A stretch of DNA of 64,000 nt, from assembly GCF_019131995.1 (NCBI RefSeq), contig NZ_JAHONA010000008.1, forward strand, positions 1-64,000. Direction: 5' to 3'. The stretch comes from Collinsella aerofaciens (GTDB lineage: Bacteria; Actinomycetota; Coriobacteriia; Coriobacteriales; Coriobacteriaceae). Below, in pieces: positions 33,190-41,829 of the stretch. Each line of letters opens with the position of its first letter. Position 1 is the stretch's first letter. A program made the translations under genes and the position numbers. The notes under the pieces were generated by a model. That model did no database searches. It was not told the DNA's origin and saw only the letters and a program-made list of their open reading frames with translations.

Positions 33190-33975
33190 TTATGCGGCGG
33201 AGGAGGCGTCGTCCTCGTCCAGGGCGGCGAAGAGCTTCTTGCCGTCGAGCAGGCGCGTGCTGACGTTTCTCATACGGGCGATCTCGACGGTGCGCAGCGT
33301 ATCGTCGGTGCCTCGGGCGTCGTAGACCGTTCCCAGCAGATACGAGATGCCATCGCGCTGCCTGATGGCAAAGGGACGGAGTGTCATCCGTGCTGCTTCG
33401 GTTTCGCCGCGTGTCGTGACGCTCGAAATATCAAAACTCACCGTGGTTCCGTGGTCGATGGCCTGCTCGACGAGCTCGCACGTGTCGATGCGCTTGATGG
33501 GCGTGCGTGTTGCCTTGGTAGCCTTGCTGCCTGCGCTTGGAGCGGGTTCGGGTGTATCGAGGTAGCCGCGAACGTCGGCGCTCGCCATGGCAACTAAGTG
33601 CTGCGCCATGCTCTTGCGGATAGCGATAGGCGTGGAGCGGTTGCGCATGACCATACCGTGGAGCCGGATGATCTCTTCATCGGTGAGCGGGCGGGTAAGA
33701 AGTTTGTAGCCCACGCCGCGTTTGTACTCAATTTCGTATCCGGCATGGCGAAGCGCGGAGATGGCGGTGTAGATGCTGCGCCGCGCCGCCGAGATGGGCA
33801 TGCGGGCGGGGTCGTCGGGATGGGCGAGGCGCCGGATCAACTCATCGGAAAGCATGGCCTTGTCCTCGCCGGTGTTTTCGCTTAATAGTTGCAGGATGCG
33901 AACGGCGCGATAGGCTGCCATCGAGGCGGCGCCTCTAGTCGTGGTGTCGTAGGTTTCAACAGCGGCTTCGGTCAT
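33190..33975 (-). CDS. WYL-type transcriptional regulator
   Basis: The 261-residue protein has an N-terminal winged helix (about residues 15-95: AYRAVRILQLLSENTGED..., RRSIYTAISALRHAGYEIEYKRGVGYKL) and a C-terminal WYL-like ligand domain (about 150-255). The ATG at 33975 follows GGAAAGGA at 10 bases; a GTG at 33984 is too close. It is monocistronic, and its target is unknown. It could regulate the adjacent ABC operon. Confidence 0.8.
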   Translation of the reverse strand: MTEAAVETYDTTTRGAASMAAYRAVRILQLLSENTGEDKAMLSDELIRRLAHPDDPARMPISAARRSIYTAISALRHAGYEIEYKRGVGYKLLTRPLTDEEIIRLHGMVMRNRSTPIAIRKSMAQHLVAMASADVRGYLDTPEPAPSAGSKATKATRTPIKRIDTCELVEQAIDHGTTVSFDISSVTTRGETEAARMTLRPFAIRQRDGISYLLGTVYDARGTDDTLRTVEIARMRNVSTRLLDGKKLFAALDEDDASSAA

Positions 33976-34092
33976 CGTACCCACGTCCTTTCCGTTTTGG
34001 GTGGCGACGGTATGGAGCCTAGGACGTGGGGCTTTCCCAGGGGTGCAGGGCGCTCTGGGCGGTCGGTAGTCGTCGGCAAACGGCGGGTCGAG

Positions 34093-34155
34093 TTTTCAAC
34101 AGCCCTGGTCAACTGACCAAAAACTTGCCAAAAGCTTGACGGATGCTGTTGAAAA
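34093..34155. repeat. TTTTCAACAGC inverted repeat
   Basis: TTTTCAACAGC (34093-34103) and GCTGTTGAAAA (34145-34155) enclose a smaller GGTCA...TGACC dyad. It is between the WYL gene and asnS and is either a regulatory site or a repeat element. Confidence 0.5.
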
Positions 34156-34187
34156 AAGCGTCTCTCGACCGATGTCGAGAGACGCTT
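34156..34187 (-). terminator. Terminator after asnS
   Basis: Perfect 14-bp stem AAGCGTCTCTCGAC/GTCGAGAGACGCTT with CGAT loop, followed on the reverse strand by TTTTTTC. Confidence 0.9.
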
Positions 34188-34233
34188 ATGCGATGAGCGT
34201 TGGCGTGTGGCGACGCGAGCTAGCGTCCGACAA

Positions 34234-35637
34234 TTAGAAGTCGGCGTTGCCCACGGTGCGCGGGTGCGGCAGGACGTCGCGGATGTTGCCCACGCCGGTC
34301 AGATACATGACCAAGCGCTCGAAGCCCAGACCGTAGCCGGCGTGCTTGCAGGAACCGTAGCGGCGCAGGTCAAGGTAGTACTTGTACTGCTCGGGATTCA
34401 TTCCCAGGTCCTTGATGCGGGCCTCGAGCAGATCCAGGCGCTCCTCGCGCTGGGAGCCACCGATGATCTCGCCGATACCGGGAACCAGGCAGTCGGCGGC
34501 GGCGACGGTCTTGCCGTCCTCGTTCATGCGCATGTAGAAGGCCTTGATCTCGGCCGGGTAGTCGGTCACGAAGGTCGGGCGCTTAAAGTGCTCCTCGGTC
34601 AGGAAGCGCTCGTGCTCGGTCTGCAGGTCGATGCCCCAGCTGACGGGGTAATCAAACTGGTGGCCAGCAGCGACTGCCTGCTCCAGGATCTCGACGGCCT
34701 CGGTGTAGGTAACGCGGGCAAAGTCGGAGTTGGCGACATGGTCCAGGCGCTCGAGCAGACCCTTGTCCACAAACTTGTTGAGCATATTGAGCTCGTCGGG
34801 GCAGGTGGCCATGACGTCCTTAAGGACGTACTTGAGCATGGCCTCGGCGTTATCCATGTAGTCGTTAAGGTCGGCAAAGGCCATCTCGGGCTCGATCATC
34901 CAAAACTCGGCGGCGTGGCGCGTGGTGTTGGAGTTCTCGGCACGGAAGGTGGGGCCAAAGGTGTACACGTCGCCAAAGGCCATGGCAAAGTTCTCGGCAT
35001 TGAGCTGACCGGACACGGTGAGGCTTGCATGCTTGCCAAAGAAGTCCTGGCTCCAGTCGACCTCGCCGGACTCGGTGAGGGGCGGATTTTTGGGGTCGAG
35101 CGTGGTCACGCGGAACATCTCGCCGGCGCCCTCGCAGTCACTCGTGGTGATGATGGGGGTGTTGACGTAGACAAAGCCCTGCTCCTGGAAGAAGCGGTGG
35201 ATGGCGGCAGCCGCGACAGAGCGGATGCGGAACACGGCGCGGAACAGGTTGGTGCGCGGACGCAGGTGCTGCTGGGTGCGCAGGAACTCGACGGTTGCGC
35301 GCTTCTTCTGCAGTGGGTAATCCGGGGCGCTGACGCCCTCGACCTCGATGGAGGTGGCAGAAAGCTCGAAAGGCTGGGGCGCATCGGGGGTCAGCTTGAC
35401 GGTGCCGGTGCAAATGAGTGCGGCCGAGACGTTTTGATGGGCGATCTCGTCGTAGTTGTCGAGTGCCTCGCGGTTCATGACGACCTGCAGGTCGCGGAAG
35501 CAGCTGCCGTCGTTGAGCGTAACAAAGCCAAAGTTCTTCATGTCGCGGACGGACTTGACCCAGCCGGCGACGGTGACGGTCTGGCCGCCGAGCGACTCGG
35601 CATCGGCATAGAGCTGCGCGATTTTGGTGCGGTTCAC
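34234..35637 (-). CDS. asnS: Asparaginyl-tRNA synthetase
   Basis: The 467-residue class IIb synthetase has an N-terminal OB-fold anticodon domain ([25 protein letters not shown]) and a catalytic domain with motif 2 [21 protein letters not shown] and motif 3 [13 protein letters not shown]. The GTG at 35637 sits 5 bases after GGGAGGA and matches the family start ([10 protein letters not shown]); longer frames upstream are not supported. Confidence 0.96.
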   Translation of the reverse strand: MNRTKIAQLYADAESLGGQTVTVAGWVKSVRDMKNFGFVTLNDGSCFRDLQVVMNREALDNYDEIAHQNVSAALICTGTVKLTPDAPQPFELSATSIEVEGVSAPDYPLQKKRATVEFLRTQQHLRPRTNLFRAVFRIRSVAAAAIHRFFQEQGFVYVNTPIITTSDCEGAGEMFRVTTLDPKNPPLTESGEVDWSQDFFGKHASLTVSGQLNAENFAMAFGDVYTFGPTFRAENSNTTRHAAEFWMIEPEMAFADLNDYMDNAEAMLKYVLKDVMATCPDELNMLNKFVDKGLLERLDHVANSDFARVTYTEAVEILEQAVAAGHQFDYPVSWGIDLQTEHERFLTEEHFKRPTFVTDYPAEIKAFYMRMNEDGKTVAAADCLVPGIGEIIGGSQREERLDLLEARIKDLGMNPEQYKYYLDLRRYGSCKHAGYGLGFERLVMYLTGVGNIRDVLPHPRTVGNADF

Positions 35638-35749
35638 GTATCCTCCCATAACGGTTGAATGATAGTTATCCATACAGTTCGATATTCTAGCAGCTCGGCT
35701 CATTTGGGCTATACAGATAAAGCATTGGCGGGATGGTTTTTCAAACGAA

Positions 35750-35781
35750 AAGCGCCCGCGGCCAAATGGTCGCGGGCGCTT
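35750..35781 (-). terminator. Terminator after crr
   Basis: AAGCGCCCGCGgCC/GGtCGCGGGCGCTT stem with AAAT loop, followed on the reverse strand by TTTCGTTTG. Confidence 0.9.
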
Positions 35782-35818
35782 GACGAGGTGCCTTTTGGCT
35801 GTGTGGCGCGGGGCCTGG

Positions 35819-36382
35819 CTACTTGGTCTTGGCAACCAGCAGCGGGTCGCCAAGCTTGACGAGCGGGTTGCCGCCGATAAGCGTTCCAGACTCGCCGACA
35901 TGGTCGATGCTCTTAAGACGATCGAGCTCGGAGACGATGACGGTCACGATGTCCTCGTGACCAGCGGCCTTAATGGCCTCGCGGTCGAAGCTGATGAGCG
36001 GCTGGCCTGCCTTGACCACATCACCCATCTCGACAAAGCGGGCAAAACCCTTGCCGTTCATTTCCACGGTGCCCAGGCCAACATGGATGAACACGCGCAG
36101 GCCGTCCTCGGTGATCATGCCGATGGAGTGGTTGGTGACAGTGGTGGCACCGATGCGGCCGTTGGCGGGTGCATAGATGGTGCCGGTAATGGGCTCGATG
36201 CCATAGCCCTGGCCAAGCATGCCCGAGGCGATCGTCTCGTCGGGAACCTCGTTCAGGTTGACGAGCACGCCGTTGACGGGGGCATAGATGACGCCTTCGC
36301 GGGTAGCGAAGCTTGCTGCGGGCGGAACGGACGCCTCGCCGGTCGAGGTGAAGGTGGACTTAAGCGAATCGAGCAGACCCAT
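35819..36382 (-). CDS. crr: PTS EIIA-Glc (Crr)
   Basis: The 187-residue stand-alone EIIA of the glucose family has the two active-site histidines in VTNHSIGM (H85) and VFIHVGLGT (H100, the likely phosphorylation site). The ATG at 36382 follows TTGGAGGC. It passes phosphate from HPr to EIIB domains and may serve the EIIBC at 15.6-17.0 kb, which lacks its own EIIA. Confidence 0.93.
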   Translation of the reverse strand: MGLLDSLKSTFTSTGEASVPPAASFATREGVIYAPVNGVLVNLNEVPDETIASGMLGQGYGIEPITGTIYAPANGRIGATTVTNHSIGMITEDGLRVFIHVGLGTVEMNGKGFARFVEMGDVVKAGQPLISFDREAIKAAGHEDIVTVIVSELDRLKSIDHVGESGTLIGGNPLVKLGDPLLVAKTK

Positions 36383-36625
36383 AGTTGCCTCCAACTTAAA
36401 TAGGCGCATATCGCGCGTTTGGTTTGCCGGAAACGTTTCACATGTGTTTCGCGGCTTGGTCAACGCCCCTATTCTACGCTGCGCAACGATACCTCTGAAC
36501 TGGGATTATGTGATATATCAGTTGAAGGGAAACTTATTGCCGGAGTGTTTCTGCGCCACGGGTTCAAGTGGGGTACGCTTGAAGGCGAAAAATAAGGGCG
36601 CATAATTTGCGCGAAGGGAGCACAT

Positions 36626-37525
36626 ATGATTGTCGAGAACCATGCGCTGTGGGGCGAGGAGCCGACCGAGGATTATCCGGCGACGTTTACGTATTTGGTT
36701 GCCGAGCCGTTGCCCGATAAACCGAATGGCCGCCGCCCCGCGGTGATTATCTGTGGCGGAGGTGCGTTTACGCATATCGCTCCGCATGAGCAGGATCCTG
36801 TGGCGTTTGCGTTTTTGGATCACGGCTACCAGGCCTTTGTGCTCAACTATGTCACGAGTTCTACGGGTGACGTGAGCTTTCCGCACCCCCAGGCAGATCT
36901 TGCCAAGATGGTCGCCACGGTGCGCGCCAACGCCGACGAGTGGCATGTCGATCCTAAGCGCGTGTGCGTCGTGGGCTTTTCTGCTGGCGGCATGATTTGC
37001 GCCTCGCTGGCAACACAGTGGAAGACCGGCCCCTTTGCGGCACTTGCCGGGGCGCGTCCGGACGACATTCGTCCCGATGCCGTGGTGCTGGGCTATCCAT
37101 TGCTCGACTTTGCCTATGTGCGCGACATGCAGACGCGCGATCCGCGCATTGACTTGCGTGTGCCCAAGACGGGCGGCAAGACGGGGCGCGATTTGCTCAA
37201 CGACTACCTGTCGATGGTGACGGGCGGCGAGGCAACTGACGAGCATCTGGCCGACATCTGCCCCACCACGCATGTTTCGCGTCAGATGCCACCGACCTTT
37301 GTGTGGGGCGTGTCCGACGACAAGACGGCGCCGATCGCGCAGGTCTACCCGTTTGCGCAGCGCATGGCCGAGGAGGGCGTTGCATGCGAGATGCACGTCT
37401 TCGACCAGGGTGGTCACGGCCTTTCGCTCGGCAACGCCAACACCGCGGTCGACAACGAGGACAGGCAGGTTTCCGTCCGTCCCTGGATCCGCCTGGCCTT
37501 CCGCTTCCTCGAGCGCCATCTGTAA
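36626..37525 (+). CDS. Alpha/beta-hydrolase, esterase/lipase family
   Basis: The 299-residue enzyme has oxyanion-hole-type CGGGAFTHIAPHE (about residues 43-55), nucleophile elbow GFSAGG (S119) and a His near the end in FDQGGHGLSLG. No signal peptide is seen, so it is cytosolic. It resembles BD-FAE/acetyl-xylan-esterase-like carboxylesterases that deacylate small esters or sugars. The exact substrate is unknown. Confidence 0.85.
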   Translation: MIVENHALWGEEPTEDYPATFTYLVAEPLPDKPNGRRPAVIICGGGAFTHIAPHEQDPVAFAFLDHGYQAFVLNYVTSSTGDVSFPHPQADLAKMVATVRANADEWHVDPKRVCVVGFSAGGMICASLATQWKTGPFAALAGARPDDIRPDAVVLGYPLLDFAYVRDMQTRDPRIDLRVPKTGGKTGRDLLNDYLSMVTGGEATDEHLADICPTTHVSRQMPPTFVWGVSDDKTAPIAQVYPFAQRMAEEGVACEMHVFDQGGHGLSLGNANTAVDNEDRQVSVRPWIRLAFRFLERHL

Positions 37526-37551
37526 GAGTCCCGGCATCCAAGCCCTTCAAT

Positions 37552-37620
37552 AACTTGCGGTGAAATAGTTCCTATCTGGGGCATCAACCAGCCCATCCAG
37601 GAACTATTCCACCGCAACTT
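37552..37620. repeat. Long inverted repeat, TTGCGGTGGAATAGTTCC family, copy 1
   Basis: Arms 37552-37580 and 37592-37620 pair over about 29 bases with few mismatches and an 11-base loop. The arm motif (CGGTGAAATAGTTCCT / AGGAACTATTCCACCG) recurs at 41692-41758. Confidence 0.8.
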
Positions 37621-37638
37621 CGTTTTTGATGCCCCGCC

Positions 37639-37844
37639 CGGAAACTGCGCCCCAGTTTTGCCTTTCAAGGTGGGACGCAGTTTCCTATAGGGCCTCGACT
37701 GGGAAAGCGCGTCCCGTTTCGAGCGGGGATTCCGGGATGCATTTTCCGTAAGAGGCCTGTTTGGGAAACCATATCCCGTTTCGAGCCGGAATTCTGGGAT
37801 GTAGTTTCCCCGAGAGGCCTCATCGGGAAACTATGGCCCTGAAC
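37639..37844. repeat. 62-bp tandem repeat array
   Basis: Units begin (C/G)GGAAA at 37639, 37701, 37763 and 37825, a constant 62-bp period; the fourth is partial. Shared blocks are TCCCGTTTCGAGC, GGGATG, AGTTTCC and GAGGCCT. Each unit contains a dyad pairing GGAAAC-N-TCCC with GGGATGCAGTTTCC. No ORF is consistent with the array. Confidence 0.85.
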
Positions 37845-37908
37845 TCTCCTGCCTGTCCCCATTGCGCCAATTTGCTGATTGAACATCGTTGCATGTTCGC
37901 GCTATCAT

Positions 37909-37962
37909 GCATGGTTACAATTGGTTAGCCGTGGCAAACGGTTAGCCAAGGTAAACTAAATG
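37909..37962 (+). promoter_or_regulatory. Putative iron-regulator operator of feoAB
   Basis: Direct repeats of GGTTAGCC at about 37923 and 37940 are followed by AAGGTAAACTAA. The motif resembles the TTAGGTTAG half of DtxR/IdeR boxes. It lies 40-75 bases upstream of feoAB, as expected for Fe2+-dependent repression. Confidence 0.5.
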
Positions 37963-37997
37963 CAACGCCCTGTGGGCGCCGGGGGAGGAACACGGAC

Positions 37998-40358
37998 GTG
38001 AGGCTCGATACACTCGAGATTGGAAAGGACGCCGTTGTCGCATCGGTGGCATCGGACGATCAGGCACTCCGACAGCATATTTTGGACATGGGTCTAACGC
38101 CGGGCACCGAAGTCACCATGATGAAGTACGCCCCCATGGGCGATCCGCTCGAGATCCGCCTGCGTGGCTACGAGTTGACACTGCGCAAGGACGATGCCGC
38201 TCGCATCGAGCTCGTGGGTATTCACGACACCGATACGGGTCCGCGCGCTAACGCCGCAATCGGCACGACGGAGCATCCGGCTCTGGGCGAGGGGACGTAT
38301 TCGCCCCGTGCGGCAAAGACGGCCGTGCCCGAGGGCGCACCGCTGCACTTTGCCCTCGCCGGCAACCAAAACTGCGGCAAGACCACGTTATTCAACCAGC
38401 TGACGGGCTCCAACCAGCACGTCGGTAACTTTCCCGGCGTGACGGTCGACCGCAAAGATGGCGCTATCCGTAACCATCCCGAGGCGAGCGTTACCGACCT
38501 GCCTGGCATTTACTCCCTGTCGCCGTACACAGGCGAAGAGGTCGTGAGCCGTCAGTTCATCCTTGACGAGCGCCCGGACGCCATCATCGACATCATTGAC
38601 GCCACCAACATCGAGCGTAACCTGTACCTGACACTGCAGCTCATGGAGCTTGACCGTCCTATGGTCATCGCGCTCAACATGATGGACGAGGTGACCGCCA
38701 ACGGCGGCGCCGTGGACGTCAACCTGCTCGAGAGCCTGTTGGGCGTGCCCGTTGTCCCCATTAGCGCTGCCCGCAACGAGGGCATCGGCGAGTTGGTGGA
38801 CCACGCCCTGCATGTGGCACGGTTCCGCGAGCGCCCTGGTCGCCTGGACTTTTGTGCGCCCGACGGTCCGGACGGCGGTGCGCTGCATCGCTGCATCCAC
38901 GGTATTGCTAACCTGATCGAGGACCATGCCGTGACGGCGCACATTCCGGTGCGCTTTGCGGCGACCAAACTGGTCGAGGGCGATGAGCTGGTAACCGAGG
39001 CGCTTCACCTGGATCGCAATGAGCTCGACGCTATCGAGCACATCATTACCCAGATGGAGGGCGAGGCCGGCACCGACCGCCTATCTGCGCTGGCCGATAT
39101 GCGTTTTAGCTTTATCGGCGACGTGTGCGGGCGTTGCGTCGTCAAGCCGCACGAGAGCCGCGAGCACGTGCGCTCCGTCAAGATTGACCGCATCCTGACA
39201 GGTCGTTACACAGCCATTCCGGCGTTCCTGGTGATCATGGGCCTCGTCTTTTGGCTGACGTTTGGCGTGATCGGCGCGGCGTTGCAAGGGCTCATGGAGG
39301 ACGGCATCGCTGCCGTCATCGCCTCGGCCGATGCGGGTCTCAAGGCGTTCGGCACCAACGACGTGGTGCGCTCGCTGGCTGTTGACGGCGTGCTTACGGG
39401 CGTGGGCAGCGTGCTGACCTTCCTGCCGATTATCGTCGTGCTCTTTTTGTTCCTCTCCATTCTGGAAGACTCGGGCTACATGGCGCGCGTTGCCTTTGTC
39501 ATGGATAAGGTGCTGCGTCGTTTTGGCCTGTCGGGCCGTAGCTTCGTGCCCATGCTCGTCGGTTTTGGCTGCACCGTGCCGGCTATCATGTCGACCCGTA
39601 CGCTCCCATCCGAGCACGACCGCAAGATGACGGTCATGCTCACGCCGTTTATGAGCTGCTCGGCCAAGCTGCCGGTCTACGGTCTGTTGTGCGGGGCGTT
39701 TTTCCCGCAAGCGACAGTTCCCGCTATGGTCTCGCTCTATCTGATTGGCATTGCGGTTGGTTGCATTGCCGCCCTGGTGCTCAACCGCACGGTATTTAAG
39801 GGTGACCCGGTACCGTTTATCATGGAGCTCCCCAATTACCGCCTGCCGAGCGTCAAGACGACGGTGATGCTGGCATGGGATAAGGCCAAGGACTTCATCA
39901 CCAAGGCCTTTACCATTATCTTTGCCGCTACGGTGGTCATCTGGTTCCTGCAGACGTTCGATATCCGCTTTAACGTGGTCGCCGACCAGTCGCAAAGCCT
40001 GCTTGCCGGTCTTGGTAGCATCATCGCGCCGGTTTTGGCCCCGCTCGGTTTTGGCGACTGGCGCGCCTCGACGGCACTCATCACAGGACTTATTGCCAAG
40101 GAGAGCGTCATCTCGACGCTCACGGTGCTTTTGGGCGCGACCTCGCCCGCGGCACTGTCGACCATGTTTTCGCCGTTCACTGCCTATGTGTTCCTGGTCT
40201 TTACGCTGCTGTACCCGCCCTGTGTGGCAGCCATCGGCGCCGTCAAGAGCGAGCTGGGCGCGCGCTATGCCGTGGCCGTGTTCGCGTTTCAAGTGACGGT
40301 CGCCTGGATCGTGGCGTTTGTCGTGCATTCGGCGGGCATATTGCTGGGGTTGGCTTAG
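37998..40358 (+). CDS. feoB: Ferrous iron transporter, FeoA-FeoB fusion
   Basis: The 786-residue protein begins with a FeoA (SH3-like) domain (residues 1-75: LRQHILDMGLTPGTEVTMMK), a linker, then the FeoB G domain with GNQNCGKTT (about 121-129), FPGVTVDRKDG, DLPGIYSL and ALNMMDE, followed by the membrane domain with Gate motifs (VGFGCTVPAIMSTR, MSCSAKLPVY). It imports Fe2+. The GTG at 37998 follows GGGGGAGG. FeoA and FeoB are usually separate proteins. Confidence 0.95.
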   Translation: MRLDTLEIGKDAVVASVASDDQALRQHILDMGLTPGTEVTMMKYAPMGDPLEIRLRGYELTLRKDDAARIELVGIHDTDTGPRANAAIGTTEHPALGEGTYSPRAAKTAVPEGAPLHFALAGNQNCGKTTLFNQLTGSNQHVGNFPGVTVDRKDGAIRNHPEASVTDLPGIYSLSPYTGEEVVSRQFILDERPDAIIDIIDATNIERNLYLTLQLMELDRPMVIALNMMDEVTANGGAVDVNLLESLLGVPVVPISAARNEGIGELVDHALHVARFRERPGRLDFCAPDGPDGGALHRCIHGIANLIEDHAVTAHIPVRFAATKLVEGDELVTEALHLDRNELDAIEHIITQMEGEAGTDRLSALADMRFSFIGDVCGRCVVKPHESREHVRSVKIDRILTGRYTAIPAFLVIMGLVFWLTFGVIGAALQGLMEDGIAAVIASADAGLKAFGTNDVVRSLAVDGVLTGVGSVLTFLPIIVVLFLFLSILEDSGYMARVAFVMDKVLRRFGLSGRSFVPMLVGFGCTVPAIMSTRTLPSEHDRKMTVMLTPFMSCSAKLPVYGLLCGAFFPQATVPAMVSLYLIGIAVGCIAALVLNRTVFKGDPVPFIMELPNYRLPSVKTTVMLAWDKAKDFITKAFTIIFAATVVIWFLQTFDIRFNVVADQSQSLLAGLGSIIAPVLAPLGFGDWRASTALITGLIAKESVISTLTVLLGATSPAALSTMFSPFTAYVFLVFTLLYPPCVAAIGAVKSELGARYAVAVFAFQVTVAWIVAFVVHSAGILLGLA

Positions 40359-40399
40359 TTATTTATTGACGGCGCAACCTCTGTGTATCGAATTGTTTT

Positions 40400-40434
40400 C
40401 GGCCCCGCATCTGTTACTGACGGATGCGGGGCCG
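40400..40434 (+). terminator. Terminator after feoAB
   Basis: GGCCCCGCATC/GATGCGGGGCC stem with about a 10-base loop, followed by GTTGC; weak T-run. Confidence 0.75.
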
Positions 40435-40479
40435 TTGCTATATAATCGCCTCCGCTCAAAATGATTGGAGACGTTATAT

Positions 40480-41676
40480 ATGAGTCAGGCAAGGCAAGAC
40501 GGTATCACGCTCAAGCAGTGGCTCCCGCTCATCGGGCTCACCTGCTGCGCGTTCGTGTTCAACACGTCGGAGTTCATGCCCATCGGCCTGCTGACCGACA
40601 TCGCCGCATCGTTTTCGCTCACCGAGGCCCAAGCTGGCATCATGATCTCGGTCTACGCCTGGGGCGTCATGCTGCTGTCGCTGCCGCTTATGGTGTTTGC
40701 CTCGCGTTTTGAGTTCAAGCGGATGCTGCTGGGCGTGCTCGCCGTGTTCTCGCTCGGCCAGTTCCTGTCCGCCGTGGCGCCCACCTATCCCATTTTGGTT
40801 TGCGCGCGCCTGGTGGTCGCCTGCGCGCATGCCGTGTTCTGGTCGGTCGCCTCGATCATGGCCTCGCGCCTGGTTGACACGCGCCATGGGGCGCTCGCCA
40901 TCAGCATGATCGCCACGGGCTCTTCCATCGCACAGATCTTCGGCCTGCCGCTCGGCCGCGCCATTGGCCTGGCCGTGGGCTGGCGCATGACGTTTGCTGT
41001 GGTCGGAGCGCTGTCTGCTGTCGCGGTCGTCTACCAGGCCACGGTGTTCCCTGCCATGCCAGCGGGCGAGCGTTTTACGCTCAAGCAGCTGCCCGAGCTG
41101 CTCAAGAACCCGTTCCTCATCGCGCTCTATGTGGTCACGGTGTTCATGGCAACTGGCTATTACGCGAGCTATAGCTATATCGAGCCTTTCCTGGCTCAGG
41201 TCGCGCATGTCGACGCGGGCGCCATCACCATGACGCTGACGGCGTTTGGCTGCTCTGGTCTGCTCGGAAGCTGGCTGTTCGGCCGCCTGTTCGACGGGCA
41301 CCGCTTCTCGTTCTTGGCTATCACGCTTTCCGGCGTGCCAGCGGCCCTGCTGCTCATGGGTCCGGCCGCATCGTCGCTCGCTGCGGTTCTCGCTGTTTGC
41401 GCACTGTGGGGTTGCTGCGCCACGGCCTTTAACGTGGCGTTTCAGGCCGAGCTCATCAAGTACACGCCGGCGGACTCGTCGGCCGTCGCCATGTCGATCT
41501 TTTCGGGCCTGTTCAATCTGGGCATTGGCACGGGTACCGCGATCGGCGGAGCCGTGGTTTCGGGCCCCGGTATCGCCTTGATCGGCTACGCGGGCGGTGC
41601 GATCGCTGCCGTGGGCGTCATCCTCGCTATCACGGTGCTATTCCCAGCCATACGCCGCGCAAAGCCTGTCGCCTAA
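40480..41676 (+). CDS. MFS transporter, sugar-efflux/AraJ-like
   Basis: The 398-residue protein has about 12 transmembrane segments. The region FNTSEFMPIGLLTDIAASFSLTEAQAGIMISVYAWGVML is characteristic of the DHA1/AraJ-SotB efflux group. The ATG at 40480 follows TTGGAGA; a TTG at 40465 would add 5 residues. The exported compound is not predictable. Confidence 0.85.
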   Translation: MSQARQDGITLKQWLPLIGLTCCAFVFNTSEFMPIGLLTDIAASFSLTEAQAGIMISVYAWGVMLLSLPLMVFASRFEFKRMLLGVLAVFSLGQFLSAVAPTYPILVCARLVVACAHAVFWSVASIMASRLVDTRHGALAISMIATGSSIAQIFGLPLGRAIGLAVGWRMTFAVVGALSAVAVVYQATVFPAMPAGERFTLKQLPELLKNPFLIALYVVTVFMATGYYASYSYIEPFLAQVAHVDAGAITMTLTAFGCSGLLGSWLFGRLFDGHRFSFLAITLSGVPAALLLMGPAASSLAAVLAVCALWGCCATAFNVAFQAELIKYTPADSSAVAMSIFSGLFNLGIGTGTAIGGAVVSGPGIALIGYAGGAIAAVGVILAITVLFPAIRRAKPVA

Positions 41677-41691
41677 CCACGTCCCCTCATC

Positions 41692-41758
41692 AGTTGCGGC
41701 GGAATAGTTCCTGTTTAAGGCCTCTGAAGGCCCAAGCAGGAACTATTCCACCGCAACT
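41692..41758. repeat. Long inverted repeat, TTGCGGTGGAATAGTTCC family, copy 2
   Basis: Arms AGTTGCGGCGGAATAGTTCC... (41692-41716) and 41734-41758 pair at 23 of 25 positions; the inner loop holds AAGGCCT...AGGCC. It starts 16 bases after the MFS stop. Confidence 0.8.
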
Positions 41759-41829
41759 TATTTTGGGGAAGAGGATACAAGCCGGGCATACAATGGATGT
41801 CGTTGTGTTGAGCTTACCAGGAGGTTGCT

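Noticed and set aside
34814..35637. Upstream extension of asnS to 35901
   Set aside because: The extra 88 codons cross the crr terminator and have no similarity to the synthetase; the GTG at 35637 has a good ribosome binding site and fits family length.
37541..37998. CRISPR array in the repeat region before feoAB
   Set aside because: The 62-bp units are contiguous and diverged throughout, without short identical repeats separated by unique spacers, and no cas genes are near.
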